In this document: positions 18,182-25,486 of the stretch, piece by piece
Layout of the letters: each line of letters opens with the position of its first letter
Numbering within the stretch: the first letter of the stretch is position 1
From: Microbacteriaceae bacterium UBA1487
GTDB lineage: Bacteria > Actinomycetota > Actinomycetes > Actinomycetales > Microbacteriaceae
Direction: 5' to 3'
NCBI GenBank assembly: GCA_002325245.1
Contig: DCRR01000015.1
Span: 87,226-117,924, forward strand
Length of the DNA: 30,699 bases
Position numbers and translations under genes: made by a program
Notes under the pieces: model-generated
The model's input: only the letters and a program-made list of their open reading frames with translations
Database searches by the model: none
What the model was told of the DNA's origin: nothing

Positions 18182-19298
18182 AGCGGGCGAACGCGCCGAA
18201 GCGCAGCAGCGGAATCGACCGCTCGGTGGGTGTCAGCGAGCCGTGCTGCCCGACCATGCCCCGACCGCCGTCACCGGGCTCGACGTAGTAGGCGATCGGA
18301 CGCCGCGCGAAGACGAACACGTCTCCGAGTCGCGGCAGCACCTCCGGGTTGACCTCGCCGAACCATCCCGCGGCGATCGCCTCGCTCCGCGTCGCCACCC
18401 AGGCCCGCGTGCCCTCGCTCGCGCGCCAGGCCTCCGCCACGACATCCGGGTCGATCCCCGCCTCGAGGTGCAGCTGCAGGCCGCGCGGCTCACCCGCGAC
18501 GTGACGCACCCCCGCCAGCAGCCCGGGCGCCACGATCCGGTGCGCCTCGGGAGCGATGTCGAGCATGCCGTGATCCGCCGTGACGAGCAGCCCCTGGGAG
18601 CCGGTCAAGCTCGCCGCGAGTGGCGCGAGCGCCGCGTCGAAGCTCTCGAGCGCCGCCGTCCACTCCGCGGAGGCCACACCCTTGGCATGCCCGGCGACGT
18701 CCAGCTCCGGAACGTAGAGGTAGACCAGCCGGGGCCCTGCTCTGTGCAGCTCCTGCGCCGCCACCGTGACGCGATCCTCGATCGTCTCGCCCGCCTGGAA
18801 GTCGGCGCCGCGCAGCACCGCGGCCGAGAATCCCGAGTCGCGATACCGTTCACGGCCGATCGCCACCGAATGGACGCCGAGCTCACGGGCGCGTTCGAAC
18901 ACGGTCGACGATCTCTGCCAGCGCTCCGGATCGAGTCCGTCCGGCCCCCAGCCGGTGAGCTGGTTGACCACTCGATCGCGTGCCGCGTCGAGCACGGAGT
19001 AGCCGACCATCCCGTGCTCCCCCGGACGCGTCCCCGTCGTCAGCGACGGGAGCGCGGCCGCCGTCGTCGACGGGATGCCGCTGTCGATCGGCGCGTCGCG
19101 GTCGAGTCGCGCCGAAAGAGTGCGGGCGTGCCCGCGATGCCCGGCAAGGCCCTCGAAGCCGAGACCGTCGACAAGAACCACGATCGCATGGGTCACTGTC
19201 GGAAGGCCCAGCGATCCGCGCTGCCCCCGCAAGGCCTGAAGGCAATTCGGAAGAACGTCGGCAAGGCTGAACCGGTGGGATTTCGCCGCCGGTAACAT
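18180..19298 (-). CDS. Alkaline phosphatase superfamily phosphodiesterase (nucleotide pyrophosphatase type)
   Basis: A 372-residue enzyme of the type I phosphodiesterase/nucleotide pyrophosphatase family. The metal-binding Asp44 is in VVLVDGLGF, the nucleophilic Thr is in IPSTTAA (78-79), and the second metal site is made by DVAGHAKG and TADHGMLD. No signal peptide or membrane helix is obvious, so it is probably cytoplasmic. Such enzymes hydrolyse phosphodiester or pyrophosphate bonds of nucleotides or related compounds; the substrate is unknown. The start is ATG at 19298, only 12 bases from the divergent parC start; the minus-strand TAGGAT seven bases upstream suggests a leaderless mRNA. Frames extending further upstream run antisense to parC and are not real. 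Confidence 0.88.
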   Translation of the reverse strand: MLPAAKSHRFSLADVLPNCLQALRGQRGSLGLPTVTHAIVVLVDGLGFEGLAGHRGHARTLSARLDRDAPIDSGIPSTTAAALPSLTTGTRPGEHGMVGYSVLDAARDRVVNQLTGWGPDGLDPERWQRSSTVFERARELGVHSVAIGRERYRDSGFSAAVLRGADFQAGETIEDRVTVAAQELHRAGPRLVYLYVPELDVAGHAKGVASAEWTAALESFDAALAPLAASLTGSQGLLVTADHGMLDIAPEAHRIVAPGLLAGVRHVAGEPRGLQLHLEAGIDPDVVAEAWRASEGTRAWVATRSEAIAAGWFGEVNPEVLPRLGDVFVFARRPIAYYVEPGDGGRGMVGQHGSLTPTERSIPLLRFGAFAR

Positions 19299-19311
19299 TG
19301 CCCCGATCCTA
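19293..19311. promoter_or_regulatory. Interlocked divergent promoters of the phosphodiesterase and parC
   Basis: Only 12 bases separate the two start codons. TAACAT (19293-19298, plus) is a -10 candidate for parC and contains the complement of the phosphodiesterase ATG; TAGGAT (complement of 19306-19311) is a -10 candidate for the phosphodiesterase and includes the first base of the parC ATG. Neither gene has a Shine-Dalgarno sequence. No clear -35 elements; motif reading only. Confidence 0.45.
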
Positions 19312-21782
19312 TGACTCCGCGCGCATCTTCTCACGTCACCCCTGCCCTGCCGAATGGCGAGCGCATCGAAGACATCGACGTCTCTGCCGAGATGCAGGGC
19401 TCGTTCCTCGAGTACGCCTACTCGGTGATCTACGCCCGCGCGCTGCCGGACGCGCGCGACGGCCTGAAGCCGGTTCAGCGGCGCATCCTCTACCAGATGA
19501 GCGAGATGGGCCTGCGCCCGGACCGCGGACACGTCAAGAGCGCCCGTGTCGTCGGCGACGTCATGGGCCGTCTCCACCCGCACGGCGACGGCGCCATCTA
19601 CGACGCGCTCGTCCGGCTCGCGCAGGACTTCACGATGCGTGTGCCGCTGATCGACGGGCACGGCAACTTCGGCTCCCTCGACGACGGCCCCGCGGCCGCC
19701 CGTTACACGGAGGCCCGTCTCCGGGCGACCGCGATGGCGATGACGGAGGGCCTCGACGAGGACGTCGTCGACTTCGTCCCGAACTACGACAACCAGCTGA
19801 CCCAGCCCGGCGTGCTTCCGGCGGCGTACCCGAATCTTCTCGTCAACGGCGCCAGCGGCATCGCGGTCGGCATGGCCACCAACATGGCGCCGCACAACCT
19901 GGTGGAGGTCGTCGCCGCCGCACGCCACCTTCTCGACAACCCGGACGCCACGCTCGAGGAGCTCATGGCGTTCGTGCCCGGCCCCGATCTGCCGACCGGC
20001 GGAACGATCGTCGGTCTCGACGGCGTCAAGGACGCCTACGCCACCGGACGCGGCTCGTTCAAGACGCGCGCCAAGGTCTCGATCGAGCCGATCACCGCGC
20101 GCAAGACCGGGCTGGTCGTCACCGAGCTGCCCTACCTCGTCGGACCCGAGAAGGTCATCGAGAAGATCAAAGACGGTGTGACCTCGAAGAAGATCACCGG
20201 CATCTCCGACGTCACCGATCTCACCGACCGCAAGAACGGCCTGCGTCTCGTGATCGGAATCAAAACGGGCTTCAGCCCGGAGGCGGTGCTCGAGCAGCTC
20301 TACCGGCTGACCCCGCTCGAAGACGGCTTCTCGATCAACAACGTCGCACTCGTCGAGGGCCGGCCGCTCACCCTGGGCCTCAAGGACCTGCTGCAGGTCT
20401 ATCTGACGCACCGGCTCGAGGTCGTCACACGGCGCTCCCAGTACCGGCTCACGCGGCGCCAGGAGCGCCTCCACCTCGTGCTCGGACTGCTCATCGCAAT
20501 CCTCGACATCGACGAGGTGATCCAGGTCGTGCGGACCTCGGACGACACGGCGCAGGCGCGCACCCGGCTGATGGAGGTCTTCGACCTCTCAACTCTGCAG
20601 GCCGAGTACATCCTCGAGCTGCAGCTGCGCCGCCTCACCAAGTTCAGCCGCATCGAGCTGGAGACCGAGCGCGACAAGCTCCAGAAGGAGATCGCCGAGC
20701 TCGAGAAGATCCTGGGCTCCCCCACCCGCCTCCGCGCACTCGTGTCGAGCGAGCTTGCCGACGCCGCCGAGAAGTTCGGCACCCCGCGGCGCACGCTGCT
20801 CACCGAAGCGCGTCCGGCACCGCCGCGCAGCGCTTCGGCCGCCGCCAAGCAGGCCGCCGCGGCGCTCGAGATCGCCGACGTGCCGACACTCGTGATCCTG
20901 TCGACCACCGGCCGCGCCGTGCGCGTCGACCTCCCCGAGGGCGTCGAGGCCCCCGCCACGCCCGCGAGACGGAGCCGTCACGACGCGATCCGCTCGACCG
21001 TCTCGGCGACGTCGCGCGGTGAGCTCGGCGCGATCACGAACCGGGGTCGCCTGATCCGATTCACCCCGGTCGACCTCCCGGCGGTTCCGCCCAACTCGGT
21101 CCAGCTGGCGGCGGGGGCGAAGATCCGCGACTACCTCGGGCTCAGCGACAAGAAGGAGCACGTGATCGCTCTCGTGTCGCTGACCAGCGAGGAGCCGATC
21201 GCGCTCGGCACGGCGCAGGGCGTCGTCAAGCGCGTGACGCCGGGTGCGTGGCCCAGCCGCCCCGACTTCGAGGTCATCTCGCTCAAGCCCGGCGACGAGG
21301 TCGTGGGCGCGAGCCACAGCACCGACGCCAGCGAGCTCGTGTTCGTCGCCAACGACGCGCAGCTGCTTCACTTCGCCGCCTCCAGCGTGCGCCCGCAGGG
21401 TCTCTCGGCGGGCGGCATGGCCGGCATCAAGCTGTCGCCGAAGGCGCGTGTGCTCTTCTTCGGCACCGTCGAGCAGCCGGATGCCGCCGTCGTGGTCACC
21501 ATCTCAACCCCCGATGGGGTGCTCGTCGGCACCGACGCGGGTCGCGGCAAGGTGAGCGCGTTCAGCGCGTTCCCCGGCAAGGGGCGCGCCACCGGAGGCG
21601 TGCGGGCGCAGTCATTCCTCAAGGGCGAGAGCAGCCTCGAACTCGCCTGGGTCGGTGCGGCACCAGCGGTTCCGGTCGGACCCGACGGCTCGCTGCGGGC
21701 ACTGCCCGAATCGGGTTCCAAGCGCGACGCCTCGGGCATCCCGCTCGATGCCGTCATCGGCTCCGTCGGCGCCACCCTGTAG
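19311..21782 (+). CDS. parC: DNA topoisomerase IV subunit A
   Basis: An 823-residue type IIA topoisomerase A subunit. The N-terminal breakage-reunion domain has the winged-helix segment GRLHPHGDGAIYDAL and the DNA-linking Tyr132 in AARYTEARL; a coiled-coil tower follows, and the C-terminal third has repeated beta-pinwheel blades (for example ELGAITNRGRLIRF, ALGTAQGVVKRV). No GyrA box (QRRGGKG) is visible, which with the nearby parE argues for topoisomerase IV rather than gyrase. With ParE it decatenates daughter chromosomes. At the position matching quinolone-contact Ser83 of E. coli GyrA the residue is Gly94; the acidic partner Asp98 is kept. Start is ATG at 19311 with almost no leader. Confidence 0.93.
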   Translation: MTPRASSHVTPALPNGERIEDIDVSAEMQGSFLEYAYSVIYARALPDARDGLKPVQRRILYQMSEMGLRPDRGHVKSARVVGDVMGRLHPHGDGAIYDALVRLAQDFTMRVPLIDGHGNFGSLDDGPAAARYTEARLRATAMAMTEGLDEDVVDFVPNYDNQLTQPGVLPAAYPNLLVNGASGIAVGMATNMAPHNLVEVVAAARHLLDNPDATLEELMAFVPGPDLPTGGTIVGLDGVKDAYATGRGSFKTRAKVSIEPITARKTGLVVTELPYLVGPEKVIEKIKDGVTSKKITGISDVTDLTDRKNGLRLVIGIKTGFSPEAVLEQLYRLTPLEDGFSINNVALVEGRPLTLGLKDLLQVYLTHRLEVVTRRSQYRLTRRQERLHLVLGLLIAILDIDEVIQVVRTSDDTAQARTRLMEVFDLSTLQAEYILELQLRRLTKFSRIELETERDKLQKEIAELEKILGSPTRLRALVSSELADAAEKFGTPRRTLLTEARPAPPRSASAAAKQAAAALEIADVPTLVILSTTGRAVRVDLPEGVEAPATPARRSRHDAIRSTVSATSRGELGAITNRGRLIRFTPVDLPAVPPNSVQLAAGAKIRDYLGLSDKKEHVIALVSLTSEEPIALGTAQGVVKRVTPGAWPSRPDFEVISLKPGDEVVGASHSTDASELVFVANDAQLLHFAASSVRPQGLSAGGMAGIKLSPKARVLFFGTVEQPDAAVVVTISTPDGVLVGTDAGRGKVSAFSAFPGKGRATGGVRAQSFLKGESSLELAWVGAAPAVPVGPDGSLRALPESGSKRDASGIPLDAVIGSVGATL

Positions 21783-21947
21783 CTCGACCGCGAGCGGGCT
21801 GCGGCCCCGATCCCCACTCCCCCGCAGACTCGGAGATTCGCCGCTGACGTCCACGAGTCGTGGGCGAGGTGGCCGATTCTCTGACTTTGCGGAAGGACCG
21901 CGACCGAAACGCGCGCGACGCCAGCGCGAATCGAGTCTCGGCGTGGG

Positions 21948-24029
21948 CTAGACGTCCACGCGGGCCTGGTCGAGGCCCTGGCCGGCGATGATGAACTCCT
22001 TGCGCGGAGCCACCTCGTTGCCCATCAGCAGCTCGAAGACCCGCGCCGCATTCTCGGCGTCGTCGACGCGGACGCGGCGCAGCGTGCGGTGCGCACGGCT
22101 CATCGTCGTCTCGGCGAGCTGATCGGCATCCATCTCGCCCAGGCCCTTGTAGCGTTGGATCGGGTCCTGGTACTTCTTGCCGCGCTTCTCCAGGCCCTTC
22201 AGCACGCCCTGCAGCTCCGCCTCGGAGTAGGTGTAGATGACCTCGTTGGGCTTCGAGCCCGGATTCATCACGACGACGCGATGCAGCGGCGGCACCGCGG
22301 AGAAGACGCGCCCGGCGTCGATCATGGGACGCATGTAGCGGAAGAACAGCGTAAGCAGCAGCGTGCGGATGTGGGCGCCGTCCACGTCGGCGTCGGCCAT
22401 GATGATGACCTTGCCGTAGCGCGCCTGGTCGAGCTCGAAGCTGCGCCCGGAACCGGCTCCGACCACCTGGATGATGGACGCGCACTCGGCGTTGCTCAGC
22501 ATGTCCGAGACAGACGCCTTCTGCACGTTGAGGATCTTGCCGCGAATCGGCAGCAGCGCCTGGAACTCGCTGTCGCGGCCGAGCTTGGCGGTGCCGAGCG
22601 CCGAATCGCCCTCGACGATGAACAGCTCCGTGTCGGCGACGTCGGTGGAGCGGCAGTCGACGAGCTTCGCCGGCAGGCTCGAGCTCTCGAGCGCGTTCTT
22701 GCGACGCTGCGTCTCCTTGTGCGCTCGGGCGGAGATGCGGCTCTTCATCTCGGCAACGACCTTGTCGAGCACGAGCGCACCCTGAGCCTTGTCGGCCCGC
22801 GCGCTCGAAGCGTACTTGGCCGCCATCGCCTTCGCCACCGCGTTCGAGACGACGTTGCGCACCGCGGGCGTGCCGAGGATCTCCTTGGTCTGCCCCTCGA
22901 ACTGCGGCTCGGGCAGTCGCACGGTCAGCACGGCCGTCAGACCGGCGAGAACGTCGTCCTTCTCGAGCTTGTCGTTGCCGACCTTGAGTCGGCGCGCATT
23001 CTTCTCCACCTCGGCGCGCATGAACTTCAGCAGCCCCTGCTCGAAGCCGGCCTGGTGCGTTCCGCCCTTGGGCGTCGCGATGATGTTGACGAAGCTGCGG
23101 AAGACCGTCTCGTACCCGCTGCCCCAGCGGAGGGCGATGTCGACCTCGCACTCGCGCGACAGCTCGGTCGAGACCATGTGTCCGTTGTCCTGCAGCACCG
23201 GCACCGTCTCGGTGTAGCCGCCGGAGCCCTGGATGCGCCAGACGTCGGTGACCGCCGCATCCGGCGCCAGGAACTCGACGAACTCGGCGATCCCGCCGTC
23301 GAAGCGGAAACTCTCGCGCACGGGGTCGACAGAGGCGTCGCGGGCGTCGACGATCTCGATGCCGAGGCCGGGCACCAGGAACGCGGTCTGCCGGGCGCGC
23401 GCGACGAGCTCGTCCATGACGAAGCCCGCGCCGCGCGCGAAGATCTGCTGGTCGGCCCAGTAGCGCACACGGGTGCCCGTGACGCCCTTGGCCACCTTTC
23501 CGACGACGCGCAGCTCGCTGCCCGAGATGAAGGGGGTGAAGGGCGCGTCCGGTCGCGGCGTCCCGGCGTCATCGAAGACACCCGGCTCTCCGCGGTGGAA
23601 CGACATCGCCCAGGTCTTGCCGTCGCGGTCGACCTCGACATCGAGGCGTTCGGAGAGCGCGTTGACGACGGAGGCGCCGACGCCGTGCAGACCGCCCGAT
23701 GCCGCGTACGAGCCGGAGCCGAACTTTCCGCCGGCATGCAGCTTGGTGAAGACGACCTCGACGCCGGAGAGACCCGTCTTGGGCTCGATGTCGACCGGGA
23801 TGCCGCGCGCACGGTCGCGCACCTCGACGCTGCCGTCCGGGTGGAGCTCGACCTCGATCTGAGAGCCGTGGCCGCCGAGCGCCTCGTCGACCGAGTTGTC
23901 GATGATCTCCCAGAGGCAGTGCATCAGACCGCGCGAATCGTTCGATCCGATGTACATGCCGGGCCGCTTGCGCACGGCTTCGAGACCCTCGAGGACGGAG
24001 AGATGCCGGGCGGAATAGTCGCTACTCAT
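21948..24029 (-). CDS. parE: DNA topoisomerase IV subunit B
   Basis: A 693-residue ATPase subunit of topoisomerase IV. The GHKL ATPase domain has EIIDNSVDEAL (catalytic Glu, Mg-binding Asn) and the GGLHGVGASVVNALS lid; the transducer domain follows. The TOPRIM domain carries FIVEGDSALGTAKL and ADADVDGAHIRTLLL, and the QRYKGLGEM segment is near the end. EGDSALG instead of EGDSAGG is usual in actinobacterial ParE. It powers strand passage with ParC, which is encoded convergently; the 165 bases between the two stops hold no gene, only a small palindrome (21851-21863). Start is ATG at 24029; TAGTCT nine bases upstream suggests a leader of only a few bases. Confidence 0.94.
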   Translation of the reverse strand: MSSDYSARHLSVLEGLEAVRKRPGMYIGSNDSRGLMHCLWEIIDNSVDEALGGHGSQIEVELHPDGSVEVRDRARGIPVDIEPKTGLSGVEVVFTKLHAGGKFGSGSYAASGGLHGVGASVVNALSERLDVEVDRDGKTWAMSFHRGEPGVFDDAGTPRPDAPFTPFISGSELRVVGKVAKGVTGTRVRYWADQQIFARGAGFVMDELVARARQTAFLVPGLGIEIVDARDASVDPVRESFRFDGGIAEFVEFLAPDAAVTDVWRIQGSGGYTETVPVLQDNGHMVSTELSRECEVDIALRWGSGYETVFRSFVNIIATPKGGTHQAGFEQGLLKFMRAEVEKNARRLKVGNDKLEKDDVLAGLTAVLTVRLPEPQFEGQTKEILGTPAVRNVVSNAVAKAMAAKYASSARADKAQGALVLDKVVAEMKSRISARAHKETQRRKNALESSSLPAKLVDCRSTDVADTELFIVEGDSALGTAKLGRDSEFQALLPIRGKILNVQKASVSDMLSNAECASIIQVVGAGSGRSFELDQARYGKVIIMADADVDGAHIRTLLLTLFFRYMRPMIDAGRVFSAVPPLHRVVVMNPGSKPNEVIYTYSEAELQGVLKGLEKRGKKYQDPIQRYKGLGEMDADQLAETTMSRAHRTLRRVRVDDAENAARVFELLMGNEVAPRKEFIIAGQGLDQARVDV

Positions 24030-24038
24030 ACGGGGTTA

Positions 24039-24044
24039 AGACTA
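24039..24044 (-). promoter_or_regulatory. Candidate -10 box of parE
   Basis: Minus-strand TAGTCT, identical to the DUF3000 -10, lies nine bases before the parE ATG, so the leader would be 2-3 bases. No good -35 and no Shine-Dalgarno sequence are visible. Confidence 0.4.
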
Positions 24045-24123
24045 TTGATCCCGACTGCGCTCAGATGGCGCCCCGCCGCGAATGCGGCTGGATACGCCCA
24101 AAGCGAAATGTAACGTCGGCGAC

Positions 24124-24146
24124 ACACGTCGCAGACGGCGACGTGT
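24124..24146. repeat. Perfect 9-bp inverted repeat in the parE / DUF7455 divergent region
   Basis: ACACGTCGC (24124-24132) and its exact complement GCGACGTGT (24138-24146) flank a five-base spacer. It lies 95 bases before the parE start and directly abuts TTGACT (24147-24152), a -35-like hexamer pointing to DUF7455. It could be an operator or, if transcribed, a hairpin. No cognate regulator is recognised. Confidence 0.55.
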
Positions 24147-24213
24147 TTGACTGGATAGGTCAGAATCGCACGCAAGACACACCCCACGGTTCATGACGGA
24201 GAGGGAGCAGACC

Positions 24214-24447
24214 ATGTCGCAGATCACGAGCGAAGTCGACGAGCTGGATGCCCCCGAGCTGACGGCATTCGACCGATGCGACAGCTGTGGTGCGCAGGCG
24301 TACGTGCGAGTGACCCTCGCCTCCGGTGAGCTGCTGTTCTGCGCTCACCACGGTGCGAAGTTCAAGGAGAAGCTCTCCGCGACGGCGCTGGAGTGGCACG
24401 ACGAGAGCGCGCGCCTGAGCGCCGTTCCCGCCACCGACGAGCGGTAG
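24214..24447 (+). CDS. DUF7455 family small zinc-ribbon protein
   Basis: A 77-residue protein. RCDSCGAQAYVRV and LFCAHHGAKF provide a CxxC...CxxH set that should bind one zinc ion; the flanking tails are acidic and helical. This matches the small actinobacterial DUF7455 family, found near sigA/parE in many genomes, of unknown function. The ATG at 24214 has GGGAG six bases upstream; an in-frame ATG at 24193 would add seven residues and has no ribosome binding site. The next gene starts on the base after its stop codon, so the two are co-translated. Confidence 0.85.
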   Translation: MSQITSEVDELDAPELTAFDRCDSCGAQAYVRVTLASGELLFCAHHGAKFKEKLSATALEWHDESARLSAVPATDER

Positions 24448-25473
24448 GTGTCAGCGTCCCGCGGACTCGGGCTCGGCCGAAGGGTTCGCTACCTCCTGAC
24501 GCGCGCCCGGGCCATCAACCTCGGGAACGTCACCCGCATCGCGCGTGAGGCGGCCAAGCTGTCCCGCACGCCGGTGCCGCTCGTCGTCTTCGACATGCTC
24601 TGGTGCTCGGTGCGCTACGAGACCGGCTTCCAGGACTACCTGGACTGGGACTTCGTCCTGCTGACCCGGCGCGAGCGCCGCACCTACATCACGCACCCCA
24701 AGTCGAACCACCTGGCCAAGAAGCTCAACGACCCGGAGCTGCGGAAGCTCTTCGCCGACAAGGCGCAGTTCAACCCGCGCTTCGACCGCTGGCTGGGTCG
24801 CGAGTGGCTCGATGTGCGCGCGACGGATGCGGCAGAGCTGCGCGAGTTCGTGACGCGTCGCGGCGTGGTGATGGTCAAGGTCCCCGACAGCCTCTCCGGC
24901 TACGGGATCGAGCGCGTCGAGGCCGCCGAGGTCACCGACTGGGAGGCGTTCCGTACGCGGCTGCTCGAGCGCCGGCAGTTCCTGGTCGAGGAGTTCATCA
25001 CCCAGCACGACGAGATGGCCTCGCTCAACCCGTCGAGCGTCAACTCGCTGCGCGTCATCACCTACTTCGACGGCGATCGCACCCACGTGCTCGCGAGCGT
25101 GCTCAAGATGGGCAACGGCGGCCCGATCGACAACTTCTCGGGCGGCGGCATGTACACGATGCTCGACGACGAGGGCGTGGTGCACTCCCCCGCCTTCGAC
25201 GAGAGCGGAACGACCTTCGCGACGCACCCGCTCTCGGGCACGCCCATCGTCGGGTTCCGCGTGCCGTACTACGACCGGGTGATCGCGTTCGTCGACGAGC
25301 TCTCGCGCGAGATCCCCGAGGTGCCGTACGTCGGCTGGGACGTGGCGATCGCGCCAGACGGCCCCGTCGTGATCGAGGGCAACCCCAATTCGGGCGTCTA
25401 CCAGTCGAAGCCGAGCGTCTCGGGCATCCGCACCGGGCTGCTGCCGCGCTATCGCGCCGCGATCGGCTTCTGA
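24448..25473 (+). CDS. ATP-grasp enzyme, sugar-transfer-associated type
   Basis: A 341-residue ATP-grasp ligase of the type Pfam calls sugar-transfer-associated ATP-grasp. It has the nucleotide-binding Lys144 with the flexible loop VKVPDSLSGYGIE, the EEFITQH hinge (Glu181/Glu182) and the metal-binding end GWDVAIAPDG...IEGNPNSG with Glu310 and Asn312. ATP-grasp enzymes activate a carboxylate as an acyl-phosphate and join it to an amine, thiol or hydroxyl. The substrate is unknown. GTG at 24448 follows the DUF7455 stop with no gap. It is convergent with gatD, 13 bases away. D-amino-acid ligases of peptidoglycan bridges (D-Asp ligases of enterococci and lactococci) are also ATP-grasp proteins, so a cell-wall role is plausible but is inference from context. 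Confidence 0.82.
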   Translation: MSASRGLGLGRRVRYLLTRARAINLGNVTRIAREAAKLSRTPVPLVVFDMLWCSVRYETGFQDYLDWDFVLLTRRERRTYITHPKSNHLAKKLNDPELRKLFADKAQFNPRFDRWLGREWLDVRATDAAELREFVTRRGVVMVKVPDSLSGYGIERVEAAEVTDWEAFRTRLLERRQFLVEEFITQHDEMASLNPSSVNSLRVITYFDGDRTHVLASVLKMGNGGPIDNFSGGGMYTMLDDEGVVHSPAFDESGTTFATHPLSGTPIVGFRVPYYDRVIAFVDELSREIPEVPYVGWDVAIAPDGPVVIEGNPNSGVYQSKPSVSGIRTGLLPRYRAAIGF

Positions 25474-25486
25474 AGCGCGGCGTCCG

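Noticed and set aside
18890..18912. A LexA-like GTTCGAAC element
   Set aside because: It lies inside the phosphodiesterase coding sequence, lacks the full dyad and is explained by codons.
19311..24029. Calling the two topoisomerase genes gyrA and gyrB
   Set aside because: They are convergent rather than in a gyrB-gyrA operon by dnaA, no GyrA box is visible in the A subunit, and their neighbours (sepH, sigA) match the parC/parE locus of actinobacteria.
21948..24029. ParE motif EGDSALG as a degenerate TOPRIM site
   Set aside because: The metal-binding Glu and the downstream DADVDG are intact, and Ala-Leu-Gly is usual in actinobacterial ParE.
22089..24113. A 674-codon frame antisense to parE, and a similar 632-codon frame antisense to dxs (9340-11238)
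   Set aside because: Shadows of the conserved sense genes; compositionally skewed, no domain, no ribosome binding site.
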